A DNA stretch of 45,489 nucleotides from Arcticibacter svalbardensis MN12-7 (GTDB taxonomy: Bacteria; Bacteroidota; Bacteroidia; Sphingobacteriales; Sphingobacteriaceae). How positions within the stretch are numbered: the stretch's first letter is position 1; each line of letters begins with the position of its first letter. The stretch covers positions 5 through 45,493 of the forward strand of contig NZ_AQPN01000104.1 of NCBI RefSeq assembly GCF_000403135.1, written 5' to 3'. Below the pieces are notes generated by a model, which was not told the origin of the DNA, made no database searches, and saw nothing but the letters and a program-made list of their open reading frames with translations. Both the position numbers and the translations under genes were made by a program. Shown here piece by piece: positions 16,159-25,687 of this stretch.

Positions 16159-17313
16159 ATGGCAAAAAGAGATTTTTATGATATTCTGGGTGTTACCAGA
16201 AGTTCTACTGCGGATGAAATAAAGAAAGCATACCGTAAGCTTGCAATAAAGTTCCATCCGGATAAGAACCCTGGTGATAATGCAGCCGAAGATAAGTTTA
16301 AAGAAGCTGCTGAAGCTTACGAAGTACTCAGCAGTCCTGAAAAAAAACAACGTTATGATCAATATGGTCATTCCGGTAATTCACCTCAGGGTGGCGGTGG
16401 TGGCCATATGAACATGGACGATATCTTCAGCCAGTTTGGAGATATCTTTGGTAGCGGTGGCAGTCCTTTTGACAGTTTCTTTGGCGGTGGTGGCGGACAG
16501 CAAGGTGGAAGCCGGCGTATGTCCCGCGGTAGTAACCTTCGCATTAAGGTAAAACTAACACTTGATGAAATTGCTAAGGGTGCCGAAAAGAAAATAAAAG
16601 TCAATAAACTTATCGTTTGCCGTACTTGTGATGGTACAGGAGCAAAAGATAAATCTTCTGTTCAAACTTGTAAAACTTGCGGTGGTAGTGGAGCGGTAAG
16701 GCGTGTGACGAATACTATTCTTGGTCAGATGCAGACTAGTGCAACCTGCCCTACTTGTAACGGAGCCGGAACACAAATTACATCTAAGTGTGACTCATGT
16801 CATGGTGAAGGCGTTATACGTGGTGAGGAAACAATTTCCATCAATATTCCAGCAGGAGTTAGTGAAGGAATGCAGCTTTCAATGGGCGGAAAAGGAAATG
16901 CAGCACCAAATGGCGGTATCCCCGGAGATTTAATCATCCTTATTGAAGAAATTCCACATGAATCCCTTCAACGTGAGGGTAATAATGTAGTTTACGACCT
17001 TCATATCAGTTTTATAGATGCAGCTCTTGGTGCTTCTGTTGAAGTCCCAACCATAGATGGAAAAGCAAAGATTAAGATTGAACCCGGAACTCAGGGCGGT
17101 AAAATTTTACGCCTAAAAGGAAAAGGTGTACCTGAAGTAAACTCGTATCACCGAGGCGATCAGTTGGTATATATCAATATCTGGACTCCAAAAGCTATTT
17201 CTAAGGATGAGAAAGAAATGCTTGAAAAACTTCAGGCCTCTCCTAATTTTAGACCACAACCTGGTAAAAATGAAAGAAGCTTCTTTGAAAGAATGAAGGA
17301 ATACTTCGAATAA
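16159..17313 (+). CDS. dnaJ: Chaperone protein DnaJ
   Basis: Full-length type I Hsp40, 384 residues. The J domain (1-~70) carries HPD at 33-35, followed by a Gly/Phe/Met-rich linker with long glycine runs (about 75-125). The zinc domain has four CxxCxGxG-type repeats ([36 protein letters not shown]), then the two client-binding beta domains. It stimulates DnaK ATPase. It is co-transcribed with grpE (5-nt gap) and followed by a strong intrinsic terminator. Confidence 0.97.
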   Translation: MAKRDFYDILGVTRSSTADEIKKAYRKLAIKFHPDKNPGDNAAEDKFKEAAEAYEVLSSPEKKQRYDQYGHSGNSPQGGGGGHMNMDDIFSQFGDIFGSGGSPFDSFFGGGGGQQGGSRRMSRGSNLRIKVKLTLDEIAKGAEKKIKVNKLIVCRTCDGTGAKDKSSVQTCKTCGGSGAVRRVTNTILGQMQTSATCPTCNGAGTQITSKCDSCHGEGVIRGEETISINIPAGVSEGMQLSMGGKGNAAPNGGIPGDLIILIEEIPHESLQREGNNVVYDLHISFIDAALGASVEVPTIDGKAKIKIEPGTQGGKILRLKGKGVPEVNSYHRGDQLVYINIWTPKAISKDEKEMLEKLQASPNFRPQPGKNERSFFERMKEYFE

Positions 17314-17331
17314 AAAAACATATTTTTAATT

Positions 17332-17356
17332 AAACCACCGTATGGTGGTTTTTTTT
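17332..17356 (+). terminator. Intrinsic terminator after grpE-dnaJ
   Basis: AAACCACC (17332-17339), loop GTAT, GGTGGTTT (17344-17351), then a run of T. Perfect 8-bp stem with U-tract, 18 nt after the dnaJ stop. Confidence 0.9.
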
Positions 17357-17366
17357 ATCCTTTTTT

Positions 17367-18293
17367 ATGAAAAAACAAATTGCAGTTCTTGATCTCGGTA
17401 CGAATACCTTTCATTTATTAATTGCTGAACTTACCCAAGAGCAATCTATAAAAGAAATCTACATGGATAAAAAAGATGTGAAGTTGGGTGAAGGCGGAAT
17501 TACGGCTGGACTCATTACAGCAGCTTCATTTCAAAGAGGTGTTGATGCCATGATAGCCTTTAAAAAAGTAATCGACAGTTATTCGATCACTTCGGTTTAT
17601 GCTACCGGTACAGCGGCTTTAAGAACGGCTAGCAATGGAAATGATTTCATTAATAAGGTTAAAGAAGAAACAGGAATAACCATTGAAATTATTGATGGTG
17701 ATCGCGAAGCCTCATTAATTTATAATGGTGTACAACAAGCGGTGCCTATTGATCAAAGCTCCCTGATACTCGATATTGGCGGAGGAAGTGCTGAATTTAT
17801 TTTATGCAACCAGCAGGAAATTCTCTTTAAAAAAAGTTATCCTCTTGGTGCAGCCCGCTTAATGGCACTTTATCATCATTCTGATCCAATCCAGGAAAGC
17901 GATATCAACACTATCCATCAGTACCTCGATGAGCAGCTTGCTGATTTAAAATTAGCTGCTGCAAAATACAAACCGCAAATTTTAATAGGTTCTGCAGGAG
18001 CTTTTGAAACATTTGCAGACCTTGCAATAAAGAAATTTCAGCTCTCAGGCCGTCAATCTCTAATTGGTTACAAAGTATCAGTAGCGCATTTTCAATCCAT
18101 TGTAAAGGACCTGATCCTATCTGACCATCAGCATAGAGTAGCTAACGTAACGATTAGTCCGGTGCGGGTTGATATGATTGTTGTCGCGGCTATTTTAGCG
18201 ATATATGTATTGGATGAACTAAAAATCCCGGCTATTGCGCTCTCCACTTATGCCCTTAAGGAAGGATTGCTTTATGAAAAACTAAACGCTTAA
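17367..18293 (+). CDS. Ppx/GppA-family phosphatase (exopolyphosphatase-like)
   Basis: 308-residue sugar-kinase/Hsp70-fold phosphatase that would cut polyphosphate or pppGpp. Phosphate-1 motif VLDLGTNTFHLLIAEL is at residues 7-22; the phosphate-2 motif LILDIGGGSAEFIL is near 134-147. It has only the two-domain N-terminal part; the C-terminal HD-like domains of long E. coli Ppx are absent, as in other short Bacteroidetes members. It starts 10 bp after the dnaJ terminator and its 3' end overlaps convergent maf by 12 bp. Confidence 0.9.
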   Translation: MKKQIAVLDLGTNTFHLLIAELTQEQSIKEIYMDKKDVKLGEGGITAGLITAASFQRGVDAMIAFKKVIDSYSITSVYATGTAALRTASNGNDFINKVKEETGITIEIIDGDREASLIYNGVQQAVPIDQSSLILDIGGGSAEFILCNQQEILFKKSYPLGAARLMALYHHSDPIQESDINTIHQYLDEQLADLKLAAAKYKPQILIGSAGAFETFADLAIKKFQLSGRQSLIGYKVSVAHFQSIVKDLILSDHQHRVANVTISPVRVDMIVVAAILAIYVLDELKIPAIALSTYALKEGLLYEKLNA

Positions 18294-18866
18294 AAGCTTT
18301 TTGATTTCCATAGCTAATCTGAATGTAGGCAAACCTACCACATTGGTATACGATCCGTCAATTTTTTCTATTGCGTTATGTCCTATCCATTCCTGGATTC
18401 CATACGACCCTGCTTTATCAAAAGGCTTATAGTTCCTGATGTAAAATAGGATCTCATCCGCACTTAATTCCCTAAAATACACATAGGTGATGTCATGAAA
18501 AACATGGATCTGGTGTTTATGTAGCAGGGCTACAGCAGTAATCACCTCATGTTTCCGTCCCGATAAAAGAGTAAGCATGTCGAAGGCATCCTGTTCATCT
18601 TTGGGTTTACCTAGAATCAAACCGTCAATGGTGACTATGGTATCCGCTGTGATCACGATTTCTGATTCATGCAGCACGTCGTCAAATGCCTCTGCTTTCT
18701 TCTGAGCAATATACAAGGCAACATCTGCAGGTTTAAGATCTTCAGGATAAGATTCATCCACATCTTTAAGAACCACTTTGAAATGGATATCCATTTGTTC
18801 CAGGAGTTCTTGTCTGCGTGGCGACTTTGAAGCTAAAATTATAGTTGGAGAAGGAGTTTCAGGCAT
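18282..18866 (-). CDS. maf: Maf-like nucleoside triphosphate pyrophosphatase
   Basis: 194-residue Maf/YhdE-family house-cleaning enzyme that hydrolyses dTTP/UTP or modified nucleotides to monophosphates. Motifs: ILASKSPRRQELL (10-22), with the substrate-binding S-x-x-R-R, then VITADTIVTIDGLILGKP with the catalytic aspartate, and GSYGIQEWIG with the Q-containing motif of the dTTP/UTP-type (YhdE) branch. It is last in the ccmE-ccmF-DUF2520-kdsC-maf transcript, 8 nt after kdsC. The ATG is preceded by a TAATTTTTG stretch that nearly matches a promoter box. Confidence 0.94.
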   Translation of the reverse strand: MPETPSPTIILASKSPRRQELLEQMDIHFKVVLKDVDESYPEDLKPADVALYIAQKKAEAFDDVLHESEIVITADTIVTIDGLILGKPKDEQDAFDMLTLLSGRKHEVITAVALLHKHQIHVFHDITYVYFRELSADEILFYIRNYKPFDKAGSYGIQEWIGHNAIEKIDGSYTNVVGLPTFRLAMEIKKLLSV

Positions 18867-18874
18867 AACAAAAA

Positions 18875-19411
18875 TTAAGAAGAAGTGATCGTATCATCAT
18901 GTGCAGAAGGATCAGGATCATACCATTTACCCTGAATTTTAAGCACCTTTTCAATCACATCCCGCACACATCCGGTACCTCCGGAATGAGCAGATATATA
19001 GTCGCTAATCATCTTTACCTCTTCAACGGCATCCTCCGGACAAGCACTTACACCTACCACTTTCATCACTGGCATATCCGGAATGTCATCTCCCATATAT
19101 AATACACTCTCAGGAGCCAGATTATGCTTATCAATAAATTTTTGGTAGGCATCCAGCTTTCTGTCAATGCCCAAATGAATTTCAGTAACGCCAAGCCCGT
19201 TTAAACGAAATATAACACTAGCCGAATTTCCACCTGATATAATACAGATATGATAACCGCGTTTCACTGCCACACGCATGGCATATCCGTCTCTAACATT
19301 AAACTTCCTCAACTGATCGCCAGATTCAGTAACCAGAACAGTTCCATCTGTTAAAATGCCGTCAATATCCAGAATAAAGGCTTTAACGGCTTTAATTTTT
19401 GTTAAAAACAT
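18875..19411 (-). CDS. kdsC: KdsC-type HAD phosphatase (KDO-8-phosphate phosphatase)
   Basis: 178-residue HAD-IIIA phosphatase without a cap domain, as in KdsC, which makes KDO for lipopolysaccharide. Nucleophile and acid/base are D15 and D17 in FILDIDGILTDG, where the TDG is typical of KdsC. Motif II is CIISGG, then GIDRKLDAY and the C-terminal acidic motif YMGDDIPDMPVM. It lies between DUF2520 and maf, 8 nt from maf, a grouping frequent in Bacteroidetes. KDO synthesis genes are not adjacent, so substrate is by family. Confidence 0.9.
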   Translation of the reverse strand: MFLTKIKAVKAFILDIDGILTDGTVLVTESGDQLRKFNVRDGYAMRVAVKRGYHICIISGGNSASVIFRLNGLGVTEIHLGIDRKLDAYQKFIDKHNLAPESVLYMGDDIPDMPVMKVVGVSACPEDAVEEVKMISDYISAHSGGTGCVRDVIEKVLKIQGKWYDPDPSAHDDTITSS

Positions 19412-19446
19412 AAATGATGATCAAGTAAAAACGTGAATATAGCTTA

Positions 19447-20208
19447 TTATTTGGAACGCATAATGCTGTTACTTAAGATTTCGTAAATATCTTTCAGATC
19501 AGGATAATTATTTAAAAGTTCTTTATGCCTGGCTAATGTAAGTAAGTCATTTCGTATGGCTGGTCCAGTTTGTACATCAGCAGGTGGATAATGCTGAATT
19601 TTAGCAGCCGTTTCTGCAATTAATGGCTTTAATAAATTGAAGTCAATACCTCTGTCCTGCAATATTTTTTCGGAAAGCGCATACAGGTGATTACTAAAGT
19701 TACAGGCAAATACGGCAGCAACATGTAACACACTCCTCTCCTCTGAAGACATTTCACAAGCCTGATTGCTTATTGTACCAGCCAGAGTAAATAGCACCTC
19801 CCCGACCTCCTGAGTGTTTCCCTCCACAAGAACAGGAACGGTCAAGAATCCGATACTTTTGTTTTTACTAAAAGTTTGAAGAGGATAAAAAACACCACAA
19901 CGATCAGCATGAGCGGCTAACTGGTCCAACGATACTGTACCGGATGTATGAACAAGAATTTGATGCTTTAAATTCAAACCGGCAGCTACCTCTGAAATAA
20001 AGTCATCCTTAACCGCTATAATATAAATTTCGCCCTCCTGATCAATCTTTGTTAAATCGTCAGTTGCACTGGAATGCAAAATATCAGCTAAAACCTTTCC
20101 GTGAAGAAGGGTTTTGCTCCAAACTTGAAGAATCTGATGACCAGCTTCTTTAAGTGCGATTCCAAGATGAGTAGCCACATTTCCGCTACCTATTAGAACA
20201 ACCTTCAT
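19447..20208 (-). CDS. Rossmann-like / DUF2520 dehydrogenase-like protein
   Basis: 253 residues. The N-terminal NAD(P)-binding fold (MKVVLIGSGNVATHLGIALKEAGH) resembles ProC-type F420/NADP reductases. Middle segment VHTSGTVSLDQL and YPLQTFSKNK, and an all-helical C-terminal DUF2520 domain (LHVAAVFACNFSNHLYALSEKIL). The substrate of this family is not established. It lies 24 nt after ccmF and 35 nt before kdsC in the same orientation. Confidence 0.85.
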   Translation of the reverse strand: MKVVLIGSGNVATHLGIALKEAGHQILQVWSKTLLHGKVLADILHSSATDDLTKIDQEGEIYIIAVKDDFISEVAAGLNLKHQILVHTSGTVSLDQLAAHADRCGVFYPLQTFSKNKSIGFLTVPVLVEGNTQEVGEVLFTLAGTISNQACEMSSEERSVLHVAAVFACNFSNHLYALSEKILQDRGIDFNLLKPLIAETAAKIQHYPPADVQTGPAIRNDLLTLARHKELLNNYPDLKDIYEILSNSIMRSK

Positions 20209-20232
20209 GCCTGTATAACGTTAATCTCCTAA

Positions 20233-22716
20233 CTATTTCGATTGGAGTTTTATTTCCTTTATTTCTTCTGGTTTAACTCTAATCTCTTTATTCCTTCTGA
20301 ATATAGAAAGCAGAAATCCAACCATCATTAATATATTTCCAGCCCAGAAAAAGTTGATGAATGGAAATTTAATAGCTTTCAGTACCACCCATTTCTTTTC
20401 AGCTAAGGGCTTTTGATAAACCATAACTTCCAGTTTATTCTTGTCAGGAAGAACATTAGTGAAACGAAACTTCAGACCCGCATCCGCTACAGCCTTTCCG
20501 AAATCAAACTTATTTCCAGCTTTAAGTAAAAAGATAGGATCCACTTCATAGGTCTTGTTTTTAGCGATCACTTGAAGTGTAAGCGCAATCGCCACATCAT
20601 TTTTCCCAAGAGGGATTTTTTCAACAGTGGCATTTCTATTAATCCCTTTAACTACAATTATTCCTTCGCGATATCGGATGGTATCCCCTAGCGCTACCTC
20701 GTAAGTAGCAGGTTGGTCGTACCCTTCGTCTGCCGAATGACCGGTATGGTCATCATGTTCAGCAGTTTCCGTTTTCAAAGGAACACTGCTCACATGGGTA
20801 TAAATATCATGTAACAAGTAGTGACGTGTATCTGGAGAAGCCACAATAGTCTGCATTTTTGCATTCTGTTGTGCATTTGGATAAAGATCAAACTCCTCAA
20901 TCACCTTACGGGTGGTCTGATTGATAGTCTTGTAGTTGATTTTATAATAGGTATTCACCCCTACTGTAGAGTCTCCTTTGTAAGTAACGGTATACTGATC
21001 CATGCGGACCGGCTCATTCTCATAAAGAATAATATTCTCCTTCGCATTATTGCTTTTGTCAAACTCTTCGCCAAAACCAACACCGGAAGTATTAATGGAC
21101 ACTACTTTACTGGTTGCAGCAGCTACAAGAGCCCCAAGTAAAAGGAAAGCAAAGCCAATATGAGCAATGGAAGCTCCTGCTAATTTCCACTTACCTTTAA
21201 GGGCGTCAATGAGAAAAGGAACATTACAGCACAGCGAAAATACAGCAGCAAAAGTAAGTATCACATACATCACGTTATGATACACATCAGCAACATAGGC
21301 AAACGCACTTGTAATCATCGCAGCCATGATGATGATCATAACCAGCTTGACGTAAAGCTTACGCGGATCAGTATTCTTATATTTAAGATACTGAGAGAAA
21401 CCCGAAACCAAACTGATTACAATAGCAAAAGGTACCTGCCATTGATGATAGTGCTGAAAAACATTTGCTGGTGGAGCTATTTTTGTACCAAAAATAGCAT
21501 TGAATACAGGAATTGACGTTGTTGCGATCACCTGGATACAGGAAACTGTTAACACTAAAGCACCAATGAAGAGCCAAAACTCACGCGAGTAGGTTTCTTC
21601 ATCCTTTTTAGTGATTGGCAAATCCTTCCATCTTGCAATCAGAAAACCAATGGCAATAACGAAGAATACGAGCAGATAGGTTAATAAATGCCCAAACATG
21701 CCCAGATCCGTAAAGGAGTGAACCGAAGTTTCACCCAGTATCCCGCTTCTGGTTAAAAAAGAAGCATAAAGAACCAATACAAAACTGATCAGCACCAGGA
21801 AAGTAGCCGTGAAATAAGAATGACCGGAGTTTTTATACGCAATCATCACGTGCACTGCGGCAATCAACGTAAGCCAGGGAATAATGGAAGCGTTTTCCAC
21901 CGGATCCCATGCCCAGAAACCACCAAAGTTTAAAGCCTCATAAGCCCAGAAAGAACCCATGATAATCCCAGTACCCAGTACCATTACCGCAAACAATGCC
22001 CATGGCAAGGCTGCCGTAACCCATTCCTTATATCGCTTTTGCCAAAGACCAGCAACGGCATAAGCAAATGGAACGACCATAGAAGCAAAGCCTAAAAATA
22101 AAGTTGGAGGATGAATAACCATCCAATAGTTTTGTAATAAAGGATTAAGTCCATTTCCATCAGGAATTAAATTTAAATAATCAGCTCTTGAAAAGATGGG
22201 TCCTTCTACAGCATCTCGTAAAAGAATAAATGGAGAGCTGCCTATTCGCAATCCAAGGACTTCTACACCCAATAACATAGAGGATATAAAGACCTGTGAA
22301 AGCATGATGATAGTCAACACCGGAGTTTCCCAGGTACGGGCACGCTGTATTAAAACGTTTGTAAGTACCGCTTGCCAGAACATCCACAACCAGAAGCTTC
22401 CCTCCTGGCCTTCCCAAAAACTAGATATTATATAATAAACAGGTAACGAGCGAGATGAATGCGCCCATGCGTAGTTATACTCGAAGTAATGACTGTATAT
22501 AATGTAGAAAAGAGAAGCGCCAATTCCAACAACTGCGAAGGTATTAACCCATGCAGACAGACGTGCTATACGCTTCCAGGAATCGTCATTTGTATCTTTT
22601 ACAGTAGCAAAGTAGTATGAAATGGCTGATATAAGCGCAGAACCAAAAGTAAGTATAATGAAGAATTGCCCAAGTTTCCCTGGTAGCAGGTGTTCTCCCG
22701 CAAATTGTATATCCAT
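20233..22716 (-). CDS. ccmF: Cytochrome c heme lyase subunit CcmF
   Basis: 827-residue polytopic membrane protein that attaches heme to apocytochrome c in maturation system I. Recognisable segments: WEGQEGSFWLW (101-111), GLNPLLQNYWMVIHPPTLFLG (189-209), and the heme-handling WWD motif ALNFGGFWAWDPVENASIIPW (261-281). About 14 membrane helices are predictable, with a periplasmic domain of ~200 residues near the C-terminus and a last helix before the K-rich tail. It is longer than E. coli CcmF (~650), mostly in that periplasmic part. It follows ccmE by 8 nt and probably takes heme from it. Confidence 0.92.
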   Translation of the reverse strand: MDIQFAGEHLLPGKLGQFFIILTFGSALISAISYYFATVKDTNDDSWKRIARLSAWVNTFAVVGIGASLFYIIYSHYFEYNYAWAHSSRSLPVYYIISSFWEGQEGSFWLWMFWQAVLTNVLIQRARTWETPVLTIIMLSQVFISSMLLGVEVLGLRIGSSPFILLRDAVEGPIFSRADYLNLIPDGNGLNPLLQNYWMVIHPPTLFLGFASMVVPFAYAVAGLWQKRYKEWVTAALPWALFAVMVLGTGIIMGSFWAYEALNFGGFWAWDPVENASIIPWLTLIAAVHVMIAYKNSGHSYFTATFLVLISFVLVLYASFLTRSGILGETSVHSFTDLGMFGHLLTYLLVFFVIAIGFLIARWKDLPITKKDEETYSREFWLFIGALVLTVSCIQVIATTSIPVFNAIFGTKIAPPANVFQHYHQWQVPFAIVISLVSGFSQYLKYKNTDPRKLYVKLVMIIIMAAMITSAFAYVADVYHNVMYVILTFAAVFSLCCNVPFLIDALKGKWKLAGASIAHIGFAFLLLGALVAAATSKVVSINTSGVGFGEEFDKSNNAKENIILYENEPVRMDQYTVTYKGDSTVGVNTYYKINYKTINQTTRKVIEEFDLYPNAQQNAKMQTIVASPDTRHYLLHDIYTHVSSVPLKTETAEHDDHTGHSADEGYDQPATYEVALGDTIRYREGIIVVKGINRNATVEKIPLGKNDVAIALTLQVIAKNKTYEVDPIFLLKAGNKFDFGKAVADAGLKFRFTNVLPDKNKLEVMVYQKPLAEKKWVVLKAIKFPFINFFWAGNILMMVGFLLSIFRRNKEIRVKPEEIKEIKLQSK

Positions 22717-22724
22717 TTAAAAAA

Positions 22725-23138
22725 TTATCTGTTTAAGGCAGCTGTGTGTTCAACTTCCTGAACTTCCATTTTGTCCTTATTGTACTTGGAAGGACATTTC
22801 ATTAGAATTTTAGAGGCACTAAACTCATTACCAATCATTTTTCCGGTCAGCACAACCTCCTCAGATCGTTCAAAATCCTGAGGTTTAGCACCAGAAAAAA
22901 CTACTTTGCATTCTTTACCCTGTTTATCTACTAAATAAAAAGCAAAATAATTGGCATCCACTTTCGGATTATATATCAGCTCCTTACTCTTGTTTAGCGT
23001 TCCCACTACATGGAGCTCAGTTTGACTTTCTTTGGCATCAGTAAAAGAGCCATAAGTGCTTGAATCTGCGTACGTACTTATAATAACCCCTATAGCGATG
23101 GCAATAATTATAATACCAACAATAGAACTTTTTTTCAT
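22725..23138 (-). CDS. ccmE: Heme chaperone CcmE, CxxxY variant
   Basis: 137 residues: N-terminal membrane anchor (SSIVGIIIIAIAIGVIIST, 4-22), then a small periplasmic OB-fold domain (VVGTLNKSKEL...FYLVDKQGKECKVVFSGAKPQDFERSEEVVLTGKM). The heme-attachment motif, HxxxY in classical CcmE, here reads C115-P-S-K-Y119; the codon is clearly TGT. A cysteine at this place is known in CcmE of some archaea and Desulfovibrio. The C-terminal tail is short. It is first in the ccmE-ccmF transcript with its own promoter at 23178-23210. Confidence 0.9.
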   Translation of the reverse strand: MKKSSIVGIIIIAIAIGVIISTYADSSTYGSFTDAKESQTELHVVGTLNKSKELIYNPKVDANYFAFYLVDKQGKECKVVFSGAKPQDFERSEEVVLTGKMIGNEFSASKILMKCPSKYNKDKMEVQEVEHTAALNR

Positions 23139-23177
23139 TGAATCCCCGGTCTAACTATTCATTAAATAGAATAACGT

Positions 23178-23210
23178 CAAAAATACAAAACAGGAATCAT
23201 TTGTACCAAA
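23178..23210 (-). promoter_or_regulatory. Promoter of ccmE-ccmF (TTTG - N21 - TATTTTTG)
   Basis: On the minus strand TTTG (23210-23207), 21 nt, then TATTTTTG (23185-23178), 39 nt before the ccmE ATG. This is in the 127-bp gap after the glutamate dehydrogenase stop, so ccmE-ccmF can be transcribed apart from the upstream genes. Confidence 0.55.
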
Positions 23211-23265
23211 TTATCGGTCCTCAAATGTCATCTGAAATCAATACTCCTAAAAATTTTACATTAAA

Positions 23266-24687
23266 CTAAGGCCAGATTCCCATATTCATGTACGAAACAG
23301 CAACTTTATTAATGGCTCCTACAAAAGCAGCTGTTCGCAAATCGTTTATGTTTTTATTTCCCATCTTGATCTCTCTGATCTCATGATAAGAACGAACCAT
23401 AGTTTCCTCTAATCCGGAATTAACTAATTCCAGTTCGGAAGGACCTTTAACAATTAGTCCCCTTTGTTCCAGCGTCAAATTCATGCCTGTCATTTTCTCC
23501 ACCATCGATACCAGGTTTGAATTGGCATTTTCCTCATAACGTTTGTCCATTCTTCCAAAAGCAACATGAGAAAGGTTTTTCAACCATTCAAAATAGGATA
23601 CCGTTACCCCTCCTGCATTACAATACATATCCGGAATAATGATTCCTTCATTTTTTACAAATAGATGAGCAGCTTCAGGTGTGGTAGGTCCATTTGCAGC
23701 TTCAGCAATAATTTTAGCTTTAATCCGGCCGATGTTGGTGATCAGGATCTGATTTTCTAACGCAGCAGGAACAAGAATATCACATTCCTGCTCTAAACCT
23801 TCAGCTGAATTTATAAATTCCTTTTGAGCTCCTGGAAAACTTAATATAGTGCCTGCCTCTTTTCGGTGAGCAACAACAGCTTCAAGATCAAGACCATTTT
23901 CATTGTAAACAGCCCCTTCATATTCGCAAAGGCCTACGATAATAGCACCTAGTTCAGCTAGATATTTAGCGGTATGGTAACCTACATTTCCCAGTCCCTG
24001 AACAATAACACGTTTATTGATAAGTCCTGGTGTAAGTCCCAACCTTTTCATATCCTCGGTCACATTCATACATTCTCGGATAGCAAGAGCTACCCCTCTT
24101 CCTGTTGCCTCACGGCGACCATGGATCCCATGCAAAGCAATTGGTTTTCCGGTAACACAACCCATTGCGTCCAGTTGTCCGGGATTCATCGTGTTATACG
24201 TATCAGCAATCCAGCTCATTTCTCTTTCACCCGATCCGTAATCTGGTGCAGGAACGTCAATAGCAGGACCAATAAAATTCTTTTTAACCAATTCTACTGT
24301 ATATCTCCGGGTAATGTTTTCCAGTTCAGCTACAGAATAATTCTTCGTATTAATTTTTATTCCCCCCTTAGCGCCACCAAAAGGAACATTTACGATAGCA
24401 CATTTGTAAGTCATAAGGGCAGCTAATGCCATTACCTCATCCTCATTCACCATATCACTGTAACGGATTCCACCTTTGGTAGGCGACATATGGTGCGAAT
24501 GTTCCACTCTCCAGGCATCAATAACCTGTACGCCGTTTCCTTTGCGAATCGGAAAACGAAACCGATAAACACTGTTACAAGTTTTGATCTGGTCGAGCAA
24601 GCCTGCTGAGTGATTAGTAAATTGAGAGGCATGATCGAAAAATGAGCATACATCATTGAAAAAATTTGTAGTTGGAATCGAAGACAT
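23266..24687 (-). CDS. Glu/Leu/Phe/Val dehydrogenase (glutamate dehydrogenase)
   Basis: NAD(P)-linked amino-acid dehydrogenase, most likely glutamate to 2-oxoglutarate. Preferred start is ATG 24687 ([10 protein letters not shown]), giving 473 residues; a longer frame upstream would run into the CcmD-like gene. Motifs: [12 protein letters not shown] and [21 protein letters not shown] with substrate and catalytic lysines (K107), VPAPDYG, and Rossmann [18 protein letters not shown]. The C-terminal half contains AEAANGPTT. Ten nt after the CcmD-like gene, it sits inside a cytochrome c maturation cluster, with no obvious functional link. Confidence 0.9.
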   Translation of the reverse strand: MSSIPTTNFFNDVCSFFDHASQFTNHSAGLLDQIKTCNSVYRFRFPIRKGNGVQVIDAWRVEHSHHMSPTKGGIRYSDMVNEDEVMALAALMTYKCAIVNVPFGGAKGGIKINTKNYSVAELENITRRYTVELVKKNFIGPAIDVPAPDYGSGEREMSWIADTYNTMNPGQLDAMGCVTGKPIALHGIHGRREATGRGVALAIRECMNVTEDMKRLGLTPGLINKRVIVQGLGNVGYHTAKYLAELGAIIVGLCEYEGAVYNENGLDLEAVVAHRKEAGTILSFPGAQKEFINSAEGLEQECDILVPAALENQILITNIGRIKAKIIAEAANGPTTPEAAHLFVKNEGIIIPDMYCNAGGVTVSYFEWLKNLSHVAFGRMDKRYEENANSNLVSMVEKMTGMNLTLEQRGLIVKGPSELELVNSGLEETMVRSYHEIREIKMGNKNINDLRTAAFVGAINKVAVSYMNMGIWP

Positions 24688-24697
24688 AACAGGAAGA

Positions 24698-24910
24698 TTA
24701 ATTCTTTTTTTCAAGCTTTTTGACTTTTCTGTCGATAGAAAACAGATAGCCAATTAAAGCCAATAGTATAATTGTAATAACAGCAACCACCACATAGATT
24801 TTACCCGATGAACGTAATTCATCAGCCATTTCAACACCCGAAGTTGATTGTGCCAGAGATGAGACTGCTGTAAATAGAACCATAGTGGCAGTAACGAAAT
24901 ATTTTCTCAT
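24698..24910 (-). CDS. CcmD-like small membrane protein
   Basis: 70 residues: a cleavable signal-like N-terminus ([19 protein letters not shown]), a short periplasmic stretch, one membrane helix ([20 protein letters not shown]) and a basic cytoplasmic tail ([11 protein letters not shown]). This layout and its place 5 nt behind ccmC fit CcmD, the small subunit that helps release heme-loaded CcmE from the CcmABC complex. Sequence conservation in CcmD is very low, so the call relies on topology and position. A presequence before the helix is unusual for proteobacterial CcmD. Confidence 0.75.
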   Translation of the reverse strand: MRKYFVTATMVLFTAVSSLAQSTSGVEMADELRSSGKIYVVVAVITIILLALIGYLFSIDRKVKKLEKKN

Positions 24911-24915
24911 CTGTT

Positions 24916-25575
24916 TTAATTAAGTTGTTTGTTTTGAAGTTTACGTAGACGATACTGAATAGTAGCAATCCATACACCGATTAAAATCCATCCGATACAG
25001 GCCGGATAAAACACCATTCTCATGCGCGAATCAAGGTCATAGGAGCTAAACCCAGGATTGCCTCCATTACCCGGATGCAAAGAATCGGTTAAACGAGGAA
25101 GGATAAAAAGTAATACAATCATAACCGGGAAAGCAAAAATATTATATACCGCAGAGATGCGGGCGCGTTTTTGCTCCTCCTCCAGGGAGTTTCTTAGCAC
25201 CAGATAAGCCAGGTACATCAATGTAGAAATGGCTGCACTATTCATTTTAGGATCATTAGGCCATGGAGAACCCCAGGTGTAATTCCCCCAGATCATACCG
25301 GTTACCAAGCCTAGAAATCCGAAAACAACACCCGTATTTACGCATTCAACAGCAAGTAAATCATGGTTTTCATTTCCCGAGGAAAGGTATTTAATGCTAT
25401 ATATAACTGATATTAAATACAATATAACCATGGTAAACCACATGGGCACATGGAAATAAAGATTACGAATGGTTTCGTGCAAAATGGGCAGTTCGGGAAC
25501 CGATCCCAGCATACCCGACCATACCGAATAGATAACAAGAACTGAGGCTAATATCTTCCACCAGTTTTCTTTCAT
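24916..25575 (-). CDS. ccmC: Heme exporter/chaperone protein CcmC
   Basis: 219 residues with six predicted membrane helices, the CcmC layout. The heme-binding WWD-type loop is GMIWGNYTWGSPWPNDPKMNSAA (about 118-140), with flanking conserved histidines such as LYFHVPMW. It delivers heme to CcmE. ATG 25575 has a matching promoter 19 nt upstream. It is first of ccmC-ccmD-gdh. The ATPase and permease partners CcmA and CcmB are not in this window. Confidence 0.88.
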   Translation of the reverse strand: MKENWWKILASVLVIYSVWSGMLGSVPELPILHETIRNLYFHVPMWFTMVILYLISVIYSIKYLSSGNENHDLLAVECVNTGVVFGFLGLVTGMIWGNYTWGSPWPNDPKMNSAAISTLMYLAYLVLRNSLEEEQKRARISAVYNIFAFPVMIVLLFILPRLTDSLHPGNGGNPGFSSYDLDSRMRMVFYPACIGWILIGVWIATIQYRLRKLQNKQLN

Positions 25576-25594
25576 ATACTTAACATTTAGGTAT

Positions 25595-25624
25595 CAAAGG
25601 TATAAAAGTACAGCAAGCTTCAAA
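25595..25624 (-). promoter_or_regulatory. Promoter of ccmC operon (TTTG - N18 - TACCTTTG)
   Basis: Minus strand: TTTG (25624-25621), 18 nt, TACCTTTG (25602-25595). Transcription would begin near 25590, about 15 nt before the ccmC ATG. It is the same spacing as the his promoter and one of the best consensus matches in the window. Confidence 0.65.
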
Positions 25625-25635
25625 AAATAAAACGA

Positions 25636-25667
25636 AAAAGCCCGAACTGTTTAATGTCCGGGCTTTT
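25636..25667 (-). terminator. Intrinsic terminator after the 95-residue unknown gene
   Basis: AAAAGCCCG (25636-25644) pairs with CGGGCTTTT (25659-25667), 9 bp, loop 14 nt. On the minus strand it is followed by a long T-rich tail. It lies 20 nt after the stop of the unknown gene and just before the ccmC promoter. Confidence 0.8.
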
Positions 25668-25687
25668 CATTATTACAATGAGATGCG

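Noticed and set aside
23974-24426. 150-codon plus-strand open frame
   Set aside because: Antisense shadow of the glutamate dehydrogenase gene, Cys/His/Ser-rich translation without protein character.
24688-24753. N-terminal extension of glutamate dehydrogenase
   Set aside because: It overlaps the CcmD-like gene and encodes a basic stretch not seen in the family; ATG 24687 fits better.
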